Positions 53,170 to 63,706 are shown, counted from the stretch's first letter. The stretch: 64,000 bases of DNA from Phenylobacterium deserti (GCA_943332615.1 CALQQB010000010.1:1-64000), one strand, 5' to 3'. Made by a program: numbers and translations. The notes: generated by a model from the sequence alone, not told the origin.

Positions 53170-54909
53170 ATGGGTAGGCGTCGTCAGGAGCCGCGTCGCG
53201 CGGGACTGCGGACGCCCATCTGGACCGTGGTGCTCGCTTCGACAGTCCTAACGCCCCCTGTCGTTTCGCAGGCGCAGGCGCCGACCGCGACGGTTCCCGG
53301 CGCCAGCGCAGCGGAGTTGAACCCGGGCGCCCGGGTCTCGCGTCCACCGCCCAAGCGCAGCACGGGCGCCTTCGCGCCGGAGCCGCCCGGCCCCTGCCCG
53401 CTGGAGACCTCAACGGTCCAGGTCAGCCTGAACGCCGTGACCTTCAAGGGCGCCACGTCCGTCACTGACGCGGAACTGCGCGACGCCTACGGCGAATTCC
53501 TGGGCAAACCACAGCCCGTGTCGGTGATCTGCGCCATCCGCGACCGCGCCGCGCGAATTATCTTCGACCGCGGGGTTCTGGCCCGGGTCGAGATTCCCGA
53601 GCAGCGAATCGCCGGCGGCGCCCTGGTGCTCGAGGTGATCGAGGCGCACGTGGTCAATGTCCGCGTCCGTGGCGACGTGGGCCCGGCCCAGGCGGCTATC
53701 GAACGCTACGCCGAGAAGCTGCGCGGCATGAAGCCGTTCGATATGGCCAAGGCCCAGCGCTACCTGCTGCTGGCCTCCGATGTGCCAGGCGTGCGCACGC
53801 GCGCCGCCGTGCGCCCCTCCACCAGCGCCGAGCGCGGCGCGGTGGACATCGACCTGACCGTGGTCCGCGAAGCTCCGGACGTGTTCGCCAATATCCAGAA
53901 CACCGGCTCCAAACAGGTCGGCCGCTGGGCCGGGCTCGTCCGAGGCCAGCTCGCCGGCTACACGAGCTATGGTGACGAGACAGCGCTCACCGCCTTCCAC
54001 ACCCTGGACTCCAATGAACAGTGGCTGGTGCAGCTGTCCGAAAGCGCCCGCTGGGGCGCCGAGGGCCTGCTCGGGCGCGGATCCATCACCTACGGCGAGA
54101 GCCGCCCTGGGGAGGTGCTGAAGCCGCTGGGCCTGAAGAGCACCTCGGTGGTCGCCAACCTGGAGGGCGCCTATCCCCTGATCCGGGCGCGCAACCAGAA
54201 CCTGAATGTCGCCAGCGGCCTGGATTTCATCGACCAGAAGACCCGGGTCGCGGGCGCCGGAACACTCAGCCACGATCAGCTGCGGGTGTTCTACGCGCGC
54301 GCCGACGGGGACTATCGCACCGAGATCGCGGAACGGCCGGTGCTGGCCAGCGCGGCGCTTAGCGTGCGCAAGGGCCTGTCGTTCCTGGGCGCCACCGACG
54401 CGGGCTCGCCGCTGCTCACCCGGGCCATCGCCAAGCCCGACGCCTGGGTGGTGAAGGGCCAGGGCAGCGTGGACATCGCGCTCGCCCCGCAGCTGACCGG
54501 CACGTTCCGCGCCCAGGCGCAGTACGCCGGCAGCTCGCTGCTGCCTTACGAACAGATCTCGATCGGCGGCCTCACGGTGGGCCGCGGCTATGATCCCGCC
54601 GCTCTGCTGGGCGACAAGGGCGTCTCCGGCGCGTTCGAACTGCGCTACGGCCCGCTGCAGCTGCACCCGAAGGTGCAGGCCGCGCCTTACGGCTTCTTCG
54701 ACGCCGGCTATGTGGCCAACAACAACGCCGCCGCGTCGGGCCTCGCGCGCAACCGCACCCTGAAGTCCATCGGCGCCGGCGTGATCTTCCGCGTCTTCAA
54801 CCGCGCCAACCTCGAAGTCACCTATGCCCATCCGCTCGATTCGACCCGGGCGGGCGCGGCGCGTCCTGGCGACCGTGTGCTGATCCAACTCACGGCCAGT
54901 CTGCTATGA
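53170..54909 (+). CDS. Two-partner secretion transporter (ShlB/FhaC/HecB family)
   Basis: 579 residues from ATG 53170 (GGGGG upstream; a TTG at 53152 is possible). Signal peptide, a proline-rich linker, two POTRA domains (about 85-240) and a C-terminal beta-barrel with the conserved surface-loop motif ISIGGLTVGRGYDPAALLGDKG, ending QLTASLL. It exports a TpsA partner through the outer membrane without energy input. The exoprotein gene follows after 18 bases, which fixes the pair. Confidence 0.93.
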   Translation: MGRRRQEPRRAGLRTPIWTVVLASTVLTPPVVSQAQAPTATVPGASAAELNPGARVSRPPPKRSTGAFAPEPPGPCPLETSTVQVSLNAVTFKGATSVTDAELRDAYGEFLGKPQPVSVICAIRDRAARIIFDRGVLARVEIPEQRIAGGALVLEVIEAHVVNVRVRGDVGPAQAAIERYAEKLRGMKPFDMAKAQRYLLLASDVPGVRTRAAVRPSTSAERGAVDIDLTVVREAPDVFANIQNTGSKQVGRWAGLVRGQLAGYTSYGDETALTAFHTLDSNEQWLVQLSESARWGAEGLLGRGSITYGESRPGEVLKPLGLKSTSVVANLEGAYPLIRARNQNLNVASGLDFIDQKTRVAGAGTLSHDQLRVFYARADGDYRTEIAERPVLASAALSVRKGLSFLGATDAGSPLLTRAIAKPDAWVVKGQGSVDIALAPQLTGTFRAQAQYAGSSLLPYEQISIGGLTVGRGYDPAALLGDKGVSGAFELRYGPLQLHPKVQAAPYGFFDAGYVANNNAAASGLARNRTLKSIGAGVIFRVFNRANLEVTYAHPLDSTRAGAARPGDRVLIQLTASLL

Positions 54910-54927
54910 TGCGGGAGTGGAGCACCC

Positions 54928-57900
54928 ATGGATAAGCTGGCCCGCACACGTCCTGACACAGGCAGTAGCCGCTTCGGACTTTACGCGCGTACAGCGCTTT
55001 GCGGCGCCCTTTTCGGCCTGACCGCGATCTTCCCAACATCCGCCCAGGCGCTTCCGACCGACGGTCTGCCTGAGGTGAACGCTGGCGGCGGCCTGCCGAC
55101 GATCACCACCACGATCGACACCACCAATGTGAAACTCAACGCGCCGCGCACTGTGCTCAGCTGGACGAGCTTCAACGTCACGCCGAGCGAGAGCGTCAAC
55201 TTCGCCTTCGACGCCAAATCCTGGATCGTCCTCAACAAGATCATCGGGCTGTCGCCATCGAAGATCGAGGGAACGATCACCGGCAAGGTGGGCTCCGCGT
55301 TCGGCGGCAATGTCTGGTTCAGCTCCCAGAGCAGCATCATCTTCGGGCGCACAGCCCAGGTGGATGTCGGTGGCCTGCTGGTGGCGCTCGGCACGCCCGA
55401 CACCTCCGCCTTCCTCGATCCCTCGAAGACGCTGTTCTCGTTCAGCGGCAGCGACGCCCTGCCGAACTCGAAGCTGATGGTGCTGAGCGGCGGCCGGATC
55501 AACGGCCATGGCGGGCTGGTGGCCTTCACCGGGCCCAGCATCGTCACCCGCGCCAACGCCACGGTCACCTCAGACGACGGCGGCAGCGTCCTTTACGGCG
55601 CCGCCAAGACCTTCCAGGTCCGCCTGGCGCCGGGCGCCGGCGGCGGCTTTGATCTGGTCGACTTCATCGTCGCCGACATCTCGGGCGGCAGCGAGGACGC
55701 GGTCGCCATGGACCTGGCCGGCGACACCAAGGCCAACAGCGTCTTCGTGGCTGCGGTCTCCAAGTCGGCGATCGGCAGCGCGGTCATCAACCTTGAAGGC
55801 TTGGTCAGCGCACAGGCCGCCACCAGCGATGGCGGCGACATTATCCTGTCCGGCGGTGGCGGCATCATCGGCCGCGCGGCCGGTCCGGCGCTCTCCGGCG
55901 CCGCGCCGACTGACATCTACCTCAATAAGGCCACCGCCTCACGGGACCTGCAGGTTCGCAACGTCGGCCGGATCTACGCCCGGCCCTGGGTCCGGCCGGT
56001 TGAAGAGAGCAAGGACCCGCTGACCCTGGCGGAAGACGACGACTGCACTTTGCGCGCGTCAGGCTGCGATAGTTACGGTCCTCCCCCGCCGCCGCCGCCT
56101 CCGCCGTCCGGCAACGGCGGCTGTCCGTCTATCGACCCCAACTGCGCCGGGGCCATTTTGGTCGAGCCTCACGGCACGATCTCCAGCCTTTTCGACCCCT
56201 CAGCCATTGCCAGTATCACGCTCGGCCGAGACGCACGCATCGCGGCCACGGCCAGCATCGAGCTCGGCCGGATCACCGCCAACCGCGACATTTCGGTCTC
56301 CGGTCCCAGCATAAAGGCCAACAGCCTGATCGCGGCCGGCGCGTTCGCCGCCACCGCCACCGAGGGTGACGTGGTGCTGGCCGGCCTCGGCGTGGTCAGG
56401 GACGGCGCCGTCACCAGCGCAAAGGGCGACGTGAAGATCGACGCCATCACCGCGCCACAGAAACTCATCGTGACCGCCGGGCGGGACATCTTCCTGGGCG
56501 ACGGAACCTCGGCGGTGGCCGGCCTGATCACCCTGACGGCCGCCCAGAACATCAGCCTCGCCCTGGCCTCGGCCAAGATCGACACCGTCACCGCCGGCCG
56601 TACCGCCGACTTGCGCGGCGGGGCCCTCGATATCGGCACCGTCACCGCGCCCCGCCTGTTCGCCCGCGCCCAGAGCCTCCAGATCGGCACGGCGACCAGC
56701 ACCGGCGACATCTATGTCGTGGGCACGAACGGCGACGCTATCGTCGGCCAGGCCACCGCCGGCGACGACGTGTTCGTGCTGGCCACCCATGGGACCGCGT
56801 CCCTTGGCTCGGCGGTGCTGACCGGCGCCGGACCAGATGGCGTTACCTTCGACTTCGACGGCAGTCCCGACGTGGCCGGCAACGGCCGGGTCGTGCGCGT
56901 GGAGTCCGTCGATTTCGATGCCAAGCTGGGCCTGGGGACCGGCTCGGTCACCGGCTCCACGGCCGTCAGCGTTCGCGCCGGCCGCGACGCCATCGTCGAT
57001 GTGACAAAGGACCTGCCGGGCGGGTTCTCGGTGATCGCCTCGCGCGATGCGACCCTGAAGGCGCCGTCGGCCCGGCTGAACACCCTGTCGGCCGGCCGCG
57101 ACCTGACCTTCGCCACCACCGCGGGCGACCTGACCCTGACCACCACCCTGGTGGCCACGCGCAACATCTCGATCAGCGCCGGCGGGGCGCTGAAGGTCGC
57201 CGACGTGCGCGCCGACGCCGGCTCGGTCCTGCTCAGCGGCAGCACCGTCACGGCGGGCAACGTCTCGGCCAGCGACGACCTGATCCTGAAGGCCACGGCC
57301 GGCGGGGTCACCACCACCAGCTTCAAAGCCGGGCGCGACCTCACCGTGGCGGGCTCGACGCTGAACCTCGGCGCATCGATCGGTCCGGTGACCCGCGACC
57401 TGACAATCAGTTCGCTGGGCAACTTCACCTCGGCGACACCGCTTAGCGCCGGCCGCAACCTGACCGTCGACGTGGCCGGAACCGCCAGCCTGGGCCAGGT
57501 GACGGCGGCCGGGACCCTGCGGATCGTCGCCACCGACCTGCAATTGAGCGGTGTGGCCCAGGCCGCCAACGCCCAGATCGAATCCCGCACCGGCGCCCTG
57601 CGGGTCGGCGGCGCGGCCGGGTCCGGGACCGGGACCGGGACCGGGTTGGTGCTGGACGGGACCGAGTTCGGCCAGCTGCGCATCGCCGGAACGCTGAAGC
57701 TCTATGCCGGCTCCACCACCGGGAGCGCGCGCGGCGACCTGACCCTGCAGGACCTGACCACCACTACCGCCAACACCCCCAGCATCGTCTTCCTGGTGGG
57801 TTCCGGGAACAACGCTCTGGTGCAGGCCGTCGTGGCGCCCTCGGCCACCGGCGGGTTGCTGCGGATCGGCGACGCCACCGACCTCAGCTGGCGGCCGGGC

Positions 57901-58761
57901 TCGATTCTGCTCACCGGCGGCCTGGGTGCAGCCGCGGTGTCGGGCGGGACCTCCTATTCGAGCGTGCGGGCCTATGACGAGGTCCATCTGGCCGCCCGCA
58001 GCGACATCCTGATGGGTTCGCAGCGGTTCATCACCCTGATCCAGGGCACGGCCGTCGCCGACATCGACACCGCCACCGGCAAGCCGGTGGGCGTCGGGCC
58101 GACCGGAGACGAGGTCAACAAGGTGTTCGTCGCCACCGGCAAGCTCGAGGTCTCCGCCGAAAACAAGGTGGTGCAGCAGAACACCGCGCCACAGGGCGCG
58201 GGCGCGCCGGTAGGGGTGTTCTTCACCGGCAAGTTCACGCCCGCCCTGATTATCGATCCACCGAAGATCGTCGAGCTGTGGGGCGCGCTGGCCGGGGCGG
58301 ACGGCAAGGTCTTGGGCGGCGCTGCGGCCGGTGGGGCCGTGACCTTCGTGGTGGTCGATGCCAGCGGCGCCTCAATCCCCCAACCGGCCGGCGCCAAGTA
58401 CAAGTTCAATAGTTGCGATGTCGGCGCCAGCAGCTGCTCGGCGTCGATCGGGATTGGCGGCGGCGGTGGAAGCGGCGGCGGCGGTTCGGCCGAGCTGGGC
58501 GTTTCCCAGATCAGCGCCGGCGTCCTGGCCGCCCGCGACGCGCTATCAGGCTCGGCCCTGGGCTCAGGATCGTCGAACTCGAACGACAGCGAATCCTCAG
58601 AAGAGACCGGCGAGAACGAGGTCTCTTCCGACGACGTAACCTCGGTTCCGACCTTGCTGGCGGTCACCCCGCCGGTGTCGGCCGACGATATTGTCACCGA
58701 CCCGGTGACCACCGGCGCCGGCAGTGAAGAGATCTGGCGCAAGCGCAGGCAACTGAAATGA
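54928..58761 (+). CDS. Two-partner secretion exoprotein (filamentous haemagglutinin-like)
   Basis: 1277 residues. A long signal region to about AQALP is followed by a TPS-type secretion domain (about 45-250; SWTSFNVTPSESVNFAFD, GGNVWFSSQSSIIFGRTAQV), then a long repetitive beta-helix of motifs such as AGRDLTV/GNVSASDD. Breaks in the helix are a run of eight prolines near 390 and a GSGTGTGTG stretch near 905. The C-terminal 90 residues are acidic and serine-rich and end in basic IWRKRRQLK. It should be a secreted or surface adhesin or carrier. Its last codons overlap the start of the CHAT gene (ATGA). Confidence 0.9.
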   Translation: MDKLARTRPDTGSSRFGLYARTALCGALFGLTAIFPTSAQALPTDGLPEVNAGGGLPTITTTIDTTNVKLNAPRTVLSWTSFNVTPSESVNFAFDAKSWIVLNKIIGLSPSKIEGTITGKVGSAFGGNVWFSSQSSIIFGRTAQVDVGGLLVALGTPDTSAFLDPSKTLFSFSGSDALPNSKLMVLSGGRINGHGGLVAFTGPSIVTRANATVTSDDGGSVLYGAAKTFQVRLAPGAGGGFDLVDFIVADISGGSEDAVAMDLAGDTKANSVFVAAVSKSAIGSAVINLEGLVSAQAATSDGGDIILSGGGGIIGRAAGPALSGAAPTDIYLNKATASRDLQVRNVGRIYARPWVRPVEESKDPLTLAEDDDCTLRASGCDSYGPPPPPPPPPSGNGGCPSIDPNCAGAILVEPHGTISSLFDPSAIASITLGRDARIAATASIELGRITANRDISVSGPSIKANSLIAAGAFAATATEGDVVLAGLGVVRDGAVTSAKGDVKIDAITAPQKLIVTAGRDIFLGDGTSAVAGLITLTAAQNISLALASAKIDTVTAGRTADLRGGALDIGTVTAPRLFARAQSLQIGTATSTGDIYVVGTNGDAIVGQATAGDDVFVLATHGTASLGSAVLTGAGPDGVTFDFDGSPDVAGNGRVVRVESVDFDAKLGLGTGSVTGSTAVSVRAGRDAIVDVTKDLPGGFSVIASRDATLKAPSARLNTLSAGRDLTFATTAGDLTLTTTLVATRNISISAGGALKVADVRADAGSVLLSGSTVTAGNVSASDDLILKATAGGVTTTSFKAGRDLTVAGSTLNLGASIGPVTRDLTISSLGNFTSATPLSAGRNLTVDVAGTASLGQVTAAGTLRIVATDLQLSGVAQAANAQIESRTGALRVGGAAGSGTGTGTGLVLDGTEFGQLRIAGTLKLYAGSTTGSARGDLTLQDLTTTTANTPSIVFLVGSGNNALVQAVVAPSATGGLLRIGDATDLSWRPGSILLTGGLGAAAVSGGTSYSSVRAYDEVHLAARSDILMGSQRFITLIQGTAVADIDTATGKPVGVGPTGDEVNKVFVATGKLEVSAENKVVQQNTAPQGAGAPVGVFFTGKFTPALIIDPPKIVELWGALAGADGKVLGGAAAGGAVTFVVVDASGASIPQPAGAKYKFNSCDVGASSCSASIGIGGGGGSGGGGSAELGVSQISAGVLAARDALSGSALGSGSSNSNDSESSEETGENEVSSDDVTSVPTLLAVTPPVSADDIVTDPVTTGAGSEEIWRKRRQLK

Positions 58762-61700
58762 CGGTCAAGAGTCTCCTCATCGCCGCCACCGGCGCGCTTG
58801 CGCTGGCGAGCCTTTCGGGGCCAGCCGCCAGCCAGACCCGCGCCGACCTGATCCCGCTTGGCTCCAGCGCCGCCTCGGGCGCCGTCTGCCAGGCGGTGCG
58901 CGACTATGACGATCCCATGGTTCAGGCCGCCGGCCGTCGCGCCTGGAACATCCGCTGCCGGGGGTGGGAAGGCAGCCTGGGGCGCCTCTACGCCATCGAA
59001 AAGAGCTCGGACGCCGGGCTGTACCAGAAGGCCCTGACCGGCCGCGCCGACTGCCAGGACCAGAAGACCGCCGTGGTCGCAGGGCTCGCCGGCGTCAACC
59101 GCCGCGCCTGCCGCAGCACGGGCGCCAAGGCCGCCTACCTGTCCTATGAGGCCAAGCGCGGCGCCGGCTTCTACGCCGCCGAGGGCGCCGCACAGATCGC
59201 CGACGTGCTGGAGACCGGCCTGAAGGTCGCCGCCGGCGCCGCCAAGCCGCCCGCCGCCTCCGCCGTGCAGACCTCGGCCGCCAGCGCCGAGATCGCCGCC
59301 GACTTCGGCGGCAACGCGGGCGGCCTCGCCCGCGCCCAGGCCGCCGCCGCCGCGGACCCCGCCCGCCTGCGCGCGCGAGCCTATGTCCAGAACAACGAGT
59401 GGCGCTTCGAACAGGCCGAGACCGACTTCCAGGCCCTGGTCTCCGACGCCGAGGCGCGCCGCGCCCCGCCCGCCGAGATGGGCGAGGCGCTGCTGAACCT
59501 GGCGCTGAACGTCTCCAACAACGGCCGCTTCGCCGAGGCCGACCGGCTGTTCCGCGACGCCGACCTGCAGGTCGAGGCGTCCAACGACCCGTTCCTCGCA
59601 GCCCAGGCCCGCACTTATCGCGCGCTGCACCTGCGAAATGCCGGCCGCTTCGCCGAGGCGGTGACCGCCGGCCAGGGCGCCCTGCGCGCCAGCGATCAGG
59701 CCCGCGCCGCGCGCGGCATCCCGACCGGCGGCCCGACCGTGACGGCGGGCGCCAATGGCGACGTGGCGATCGGCAGCGACTTGTCGGTGGCCCTGAACAG
59801 CCGCGGCTCCGGGCGCGACATCCTGGGCGACAGCAGGATCACCCAGGCCGACCGGCTTACCGTGCAGGATGCCCAGGCGCTGGAGGTCGTGGGGTCGTCC
59901 CAGGCCGCCCAGGGCGACACGGCCGCCGCCCGCGAGACCCTCAACCGTGCCAGCCGGCTGCTGACGTCCGCCGAGGCCAGCGGCGCGCTGAACGTGTGGC
60001 TGCGCGCCCGGATCGAAGCCGACCTTGGTCAGGTGGAAGCCGACAGCGGCCAACCCGCTCAAGCGGTCGCACGCTACGGAAATGCCGTGAAGATCATCCG
60101 CCTGCGCCACGCCGGCACCGCCGCCGAAGCCGGGCTGCTGCTCGACCTGGGACGCGCGCAGATCGCCGCCAAGCAGGACGACGCGGCGCTGGCCTCCTAT
60201 CAGCGCGCCTTCGACCTGTTCCAACAGCAGCGCGGCGCCCTGGGCGCCTCGGCCGATGACGCGGCGCCCTATTTCGACCTGCTGCTGGCCCATATCGCCA
60301 GCGAGCCGGCCAAGGCCGACGACTATCGCAGCCGCTTCTTCAGCGCCGCCGAGAGCGTGGTCTCCAGCGCCACGGCGCAGACAGTCTCCAAGCTGGCCGC
60401 CCGGGTGGCGTCTGGCGACAGCGCCGTCACCGGCCTGGTCCGCGCCCTGGACGACACGCGCCGCGAACTGCGCTCCCTAGAGGCCCAGTCGGCCAACCTG
60501 CAAAGCCAGAACGCCTACACCGGTCAGGACCGCACCGACATGGAGGCGCGGCTCAAGGGCCTGCAGACCCAGTCGGACACCCTGGAAAGCCAGCTGCTGG
60601 CCGCCAACCCGCGCTATGCGCAGCTGGTGTCGTCGGAAGCCTCGCTCGCCGCCCTGCAGAAGACGCTCCGCAAGGACGAGGTCTATGTGAAGGTGCTGCT
60701 GCTGGCGACGCGCGGCTACGGCGTGCTGGTCTCGCCGACCAGCGCCAAGGCCTACGCGATCGATGTCGCCCGCGGCGTAGTCAACGCTCAAGTGAACGCC
60801 CTGCGCTCGCCATTCGAGCCGGAAGACAGCCTGCCCCCGTTCGACTTGGCAGGGTCCCATGCTCTGTTCCAGAAGCTGTTCGGTCCGGTGGCCGGTGAAA
60901 TCCAGGCCGCCAGGCATCTGATCTATGAGCCGGACGCGGGACTGATCGCCCTGCCGGTGGCCACCTTCGTCACCAGCGACCCGTCCGCCCTGCTGGCCGC
61001 GACGCCGGCCGGCAAGGACCCGGACTACCGCAAGGTCGCCTGGCTGGGCGCCAAGACCGATTCAGCCCTGGTGCTGTCGGCCGCCAGCTTCATGCAGTCG
61101 CGCGCCTTCGCTCCGTCGCGGGCCAAGCAGAGCTTCCTGGCGTTCGCCGATCCCTCGACGCCCGCCCGTGGCGACCCGGCCGCCTATTCCTCCGTGGTCC
61201 GCCGCTCGGTCAGCATCCGCAGCAACCGCGATATCAGCAACGTCTGCGAGAACACCCGCCTGGCGCTGCTGCAGATGCCGGCCCTGCCCGACACCGCCGA
61301 CGAGGTCCGCCAGGTGGGCGCCAGCCTGGGCGCGGGCTCGGGCGACACCATCATCACCGGCAAGGCCTTCACCGACGATACCGTCAAGGCGCGCACCGAC
61401 CTGTCCGACTACAAGGTCATCTACTTCGCCACCCACGGCCTGCTGCCGCAGCCCTCGGCCTGCCTGCCCGAGCCGGCGCTGATGACCTCGGTGGGCATTG
61501 GCGATTCGGACGGTCTGCTCAACTCCAGCGAAATCCTGGACCTGAAGCTCGACGCCGACCTGGTGGTGCTCTCAGCCTGCGACACCGGCGGCGCCGGTGG
61601 CGACGACGCGGCCACCGGCCTGCAAGGTGGCGGCGAAGCCCTGGGCGGTCTCACCCGCGCGGTGATCTACGCCGGCGGCCGGTCGCTGATCGTCTCGCAC

Positions 61701-61916
61701 TGGTCGGTGGACTCGGTGGCGACGGTTCGGCTGATGACCGGCATGTTCTCCGCCGGGACACCCAGCTCCGCCGAGGCGATGCTGAAGTCCCAGGCGGTGC
61801 TGCAGGCCAGCGAGCAGTTCTCGCACCCTTATTTCTGGGCGCCCTTCACCATCGTCGGCGACGGCTCCAAGCCCCTGCCGACGGCCGTCGCCTCCGCGCG
61901 CCCGGCCGACCGCTGA
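58758..61916 (+). CDS. Exported TPR-CHAT domain protein
   Basis: 1052 residues: signal peptide (to about AASQTRA), an N-terminal cysteine-containing region, TPR-like helices (about 200-530), a short coiled coil near 560-620, and a C-terminal CHAT domain (about 640-1040). The caspase-like dyad is visible: His893 in YFATHGLLP and Cys941 in LSACDTGG. CHAT proteins are cysteine peptidases related to caspases and separases. Presence of a signal peptide puts this one in the periplasm or outside, which is uncommon. Translation is coupled to the exoprotein by a four-base overlap, so it may process or anchor that protein (inference). Confidence 0.93.
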   Translation: MTVKSLLIAATGALALASLSGPAASQTRADLIPLGSSAASGAVCQAVRDYDDPMVQAAGRRAWNIRCRGWEGSLGRLYAIEKSSDAGLYQKALTGRADCQDQKTAVVAGLAGVNRRACRSTGAKAAYLSYEAKRGAGFYAAEGAAQIADVLETGLKVAAGAAKPPAASAVQTSAASAEIAADFGGNAGGLARAQAAAAADPARLRARAYVQNNEWRFEQAETDFQALVSDAEARRAPPAEMGEALLNLALNVSNNGRFAEADRLFRDADLQVEASNDPFLAAQARTYRALHLRNAGRFAEAVTAGQGALRASDQARAARGIPTGGPTVTAGANGDVAIGSDLSVALNSRGSGRDILGDSRITQADRLTVQDAQALEVVGSSQAAQGDTAAARETLNRASRLLTSAEASGALNVWLRARIEADLGQVEADSGQPAQAVARYGNAVKIIRLRHAGTAAEAGLLLDLGRAQIAAKQDDAALASYQRAFDLFQQQRGALGASADDAAPYFDLLLAHIASEPAKADDYRSRFFSAAESVVSSATAQTVSKLAARVASGDSAVTGLVRALDDTRRELRSLEAQSANLQSQNAYTGQDRTDMEARLKGLQTQSDTLESQLLAANPRYAQLVSSEASLAALQKTLRKDEVYVKVLLLATRGYGVLVSPTSAKAYAIDVARGVVNAQVNALRSPFEPEDSLPPFDLAGSHALFQKLFGPVAGEIQAARHLIYEPDAGLIALPVATFVTSDPSALLAATPAGKDPDYRKVAWLGAKTDSALVLSAASFMQSRAFAPSRAKQSFLAFADPSTPARGDPAAYSSVVRRSVSIRSNRDISNVCENTRLALLQMPALPDTADEVRQVGASLGAGSGDTIITGKAFTDDTVKARTDLSDYKVIYFATHGLLPQPSACLPEPALMTSVGIGDSDGLLNSSEILDLKLDADLVVLSACDTGGAGGDDAATGLQGGGEALGGLTRAVIYAGGRSLIVSHWSVDSVATVRLMTGMFSAGTPSSAEAMLKSQAVLQASEQFSHPYFWAPFTIVGDGSKPLPTAVASARPADR

Positions 61917-61937
61917 AGCCTGACGTCGCGGCCAACC

Positions 61938-63605
61938 ATGCCAAACGCGGGGGCGAACGCGGCGATCCAGCTCAACACAGAGCCCTATGACGCCTCAATC
62001 GCGCGGCCCATGGGGCGCAATTCGGCGGGCGAAGGGTTCCTGCGCGGCTTCCTAAAGTACGCCGACGTTGATCGCTTCCACTTCTGGAACCTCTACGATC
62101 AGGACCGCGCAGAGTTGGACGCCCTGATTGACCGGCTGGGACCGCCCGGCCGGCCGGTAAACTGGCTGGGCCGCCAGGACCGCCCCGGGCTGGCGGAGGC
62201 CGGCGCGCTCTACATCCCCACGCCGGAGATCCGCCAGGAAGCCTGGGCGCGCCGCGCGTCCGGGGGCACGGCCTATTCCTTGACCGGCGTCACCCACACC
62301 ATCGCCGAGCCCTATATCCTTGACGAGATCGCGGGCCTGCTGAGTGCGCCGGTCGAGCCCTGGGACGCCCTGATCTGCACCTCCGAGCCCGGCCGCAAGG
62401 CGGTGGAGACCCTGCTGGAGGCGGTTGCGGCGCACCTGCAGGAGCGGCTCGGCGCCACCCGCATCCCGCCCGCCCAGCTGGTGACCATCCCGCTCGGCGT
62501 CCATGTCGAGGACTTCCGGCTCGACCCGGAGGCGCGCCAGCGCTGGCGTGACGAGCTTGGCATCCCCCAGGACGCCCCGGTCGCCCTGCACCTGGGCCGC
62601 TTCAGCATCGGCACCAAGATGCACCCGGGCCCGATGGGCCTAGCCCTGCAGCAAGCCAGCCAGAGGTTGGGCAAGACCGTCTACTGGATCATGTTCGGCG
62701 GCGCCCGGCGCGTGGAGGAGGAACAGGAGTTCCAGGCCGCTGCCGCCGCGTTCTGCGAGGACGTCGTGATCCGGCACGTCAGCGACACCTCGGCCCGCAC
62801 CCGCGACGAGATCGTCTCGGCCGCCGACGTGTTCCTGTCGCTGTCGGACAATGTGCAGGAAACCTTCGGCCTGACCCCGCTGGAAGCGATGGCCGCCGGC
62901 CTGCCCTGCGTGGTCAGCGATTGGGATGGTTATCGCGACACCGTGCGCCACGGCGTGGACGGCTTCCGCATCCGCACCACCGCGCCCCGGCCGGGCCTGG
63001 GCTCGGACCTCGCCTACGCCTACGCCCACCGCCTGATAAAGTACGAGGACTATGCGGGGTCGGCCGGCTTGTTTACCGCGGTGGACGTGGGCGACGCGGC
63101 CGAGGCGCTGACCCGGCTGTTCGCCGACCCGGACCTGCGGGCCAGGATGGGTGAGGCCGGGCGGCGGCGCGCGCTGGAGGTGTTCGACTGGCGCGTGGTG
63201 ATCCCGCAGTACCAGGCGCTGTGGGCCGAGCTGCGCCGTCGCCGGCTGGCCGCGCCCGCACAGCCGGCGCGCGACAACCCTTACCGTCTGGACCCTTTCC
63301 GCATGTTCGCCAGCTATCCGACCGCGGTGCTGGCGAATGATGACATGCTGGAGGCGGCGCGGCCCTTCGCCCCCGGCGAGGTGGTGGCGCGGCTGAACCG
63401 CCCCGCGGTCCGCAACCCCGCCGCCCGCCTGCCCTACGACACCGAGGTCGAGGTGCTGGTCGCCCGCCTCACCGAGCGCCCGCAGACCGTCGCTCAGATC
63501 CTGCGGGACGCGCCGCCGGAACGCCGGCCCTTCGTCGAACGCGGCCTGGCCTGGATGCTGAAGTTTGGTTTCCTGCGTCTGCGCGACCCGTCGCCGCGTA
63601 GTTGA
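61938..63605 (+). CDS. GT4-type glycosyltransferase
   Basis: 555 residues. The C-terminal GT-B half shows VALHLGRFSIGTKMHPG, DVFLSLSDNVQETFGLTPLEAMAAG and GVDGFRIRT, the nucleotide-sugar-binding signature of GT4 family retaining glycosyltransferases (the E-x7-E region is at QETFGLTPLE). A 100-residue tail follows. No signal peptide; cytoplasmic. It starts 21 bases after the CHAT gene and so may belong to the two-partner secretion cassette, possibly glycosylating the exoprotein before export as HMW1C-type enzymes do; acting on a polysaccharide instead is equally possible. Confidence 0.88.
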   Translation: MPNAGANAAIQLNTEPYDASIARPMGRNSAGEGFLRGFLKYADVDRFHFWNLYDQDRAELDALIDRLGPPGRPVNWLGRQDRPGLAEAGALYIPTPEIRQEAWARRASGGTAYSLTGVTHTIAEPYILDEIAGLLSAPVEPWDALICTSEPGRKAVETLLEAVAAHLQERLGATRIPPAQLVTIPLGVHVEDFRLDPEARQRWRDELGIPQDAPVALHLGRFSIGTKMHPGPMGLALQQASQRLGKTVYWIMFGGARRVEEEQEFQAAAAAFCEDVVIRHVSDTSARTRDEIVSAADVFLSLSDNVQETFGLTPLEAMAAGLPCVVSDWDGYRDTVRHGVDGFRIRTTAPRPGLGSDLAYAYAHRLIKYEDYAGSAGLFTAVDVGDAAEALTRLFADPDLRARMGEAGRRRALEVFDWRVVIPQYQALWAELRRRRLAAPAQPARDNPYRLDPFRMFASYPTAVLANDDMLEAARPFAPGEVVARLNRPAVRNPAARLPYDTEVEVLVARLTERPQTVAQILRDAPPERRPFVERGLAWMLKFGFLRLRDPSPRS

Positions 63606-63706
63606 GTTCGACCAGACATCGGTTCAGCTGTCGTTCAGACCCCTGGTGTGATATTAGGCTGGCCTGCGCACCACCGAACTAAGACGACCTTAGGGGGGTT
63701 ACCTGA

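Noticed and set aside
56200-60293. Long antisense open frames (595 and 773 codons) across the exoprotein and CHAT genes
   Set aside because: High GC makes stops rare; products are repetitive Gly/Ala/Arg shadows without initiation signals.
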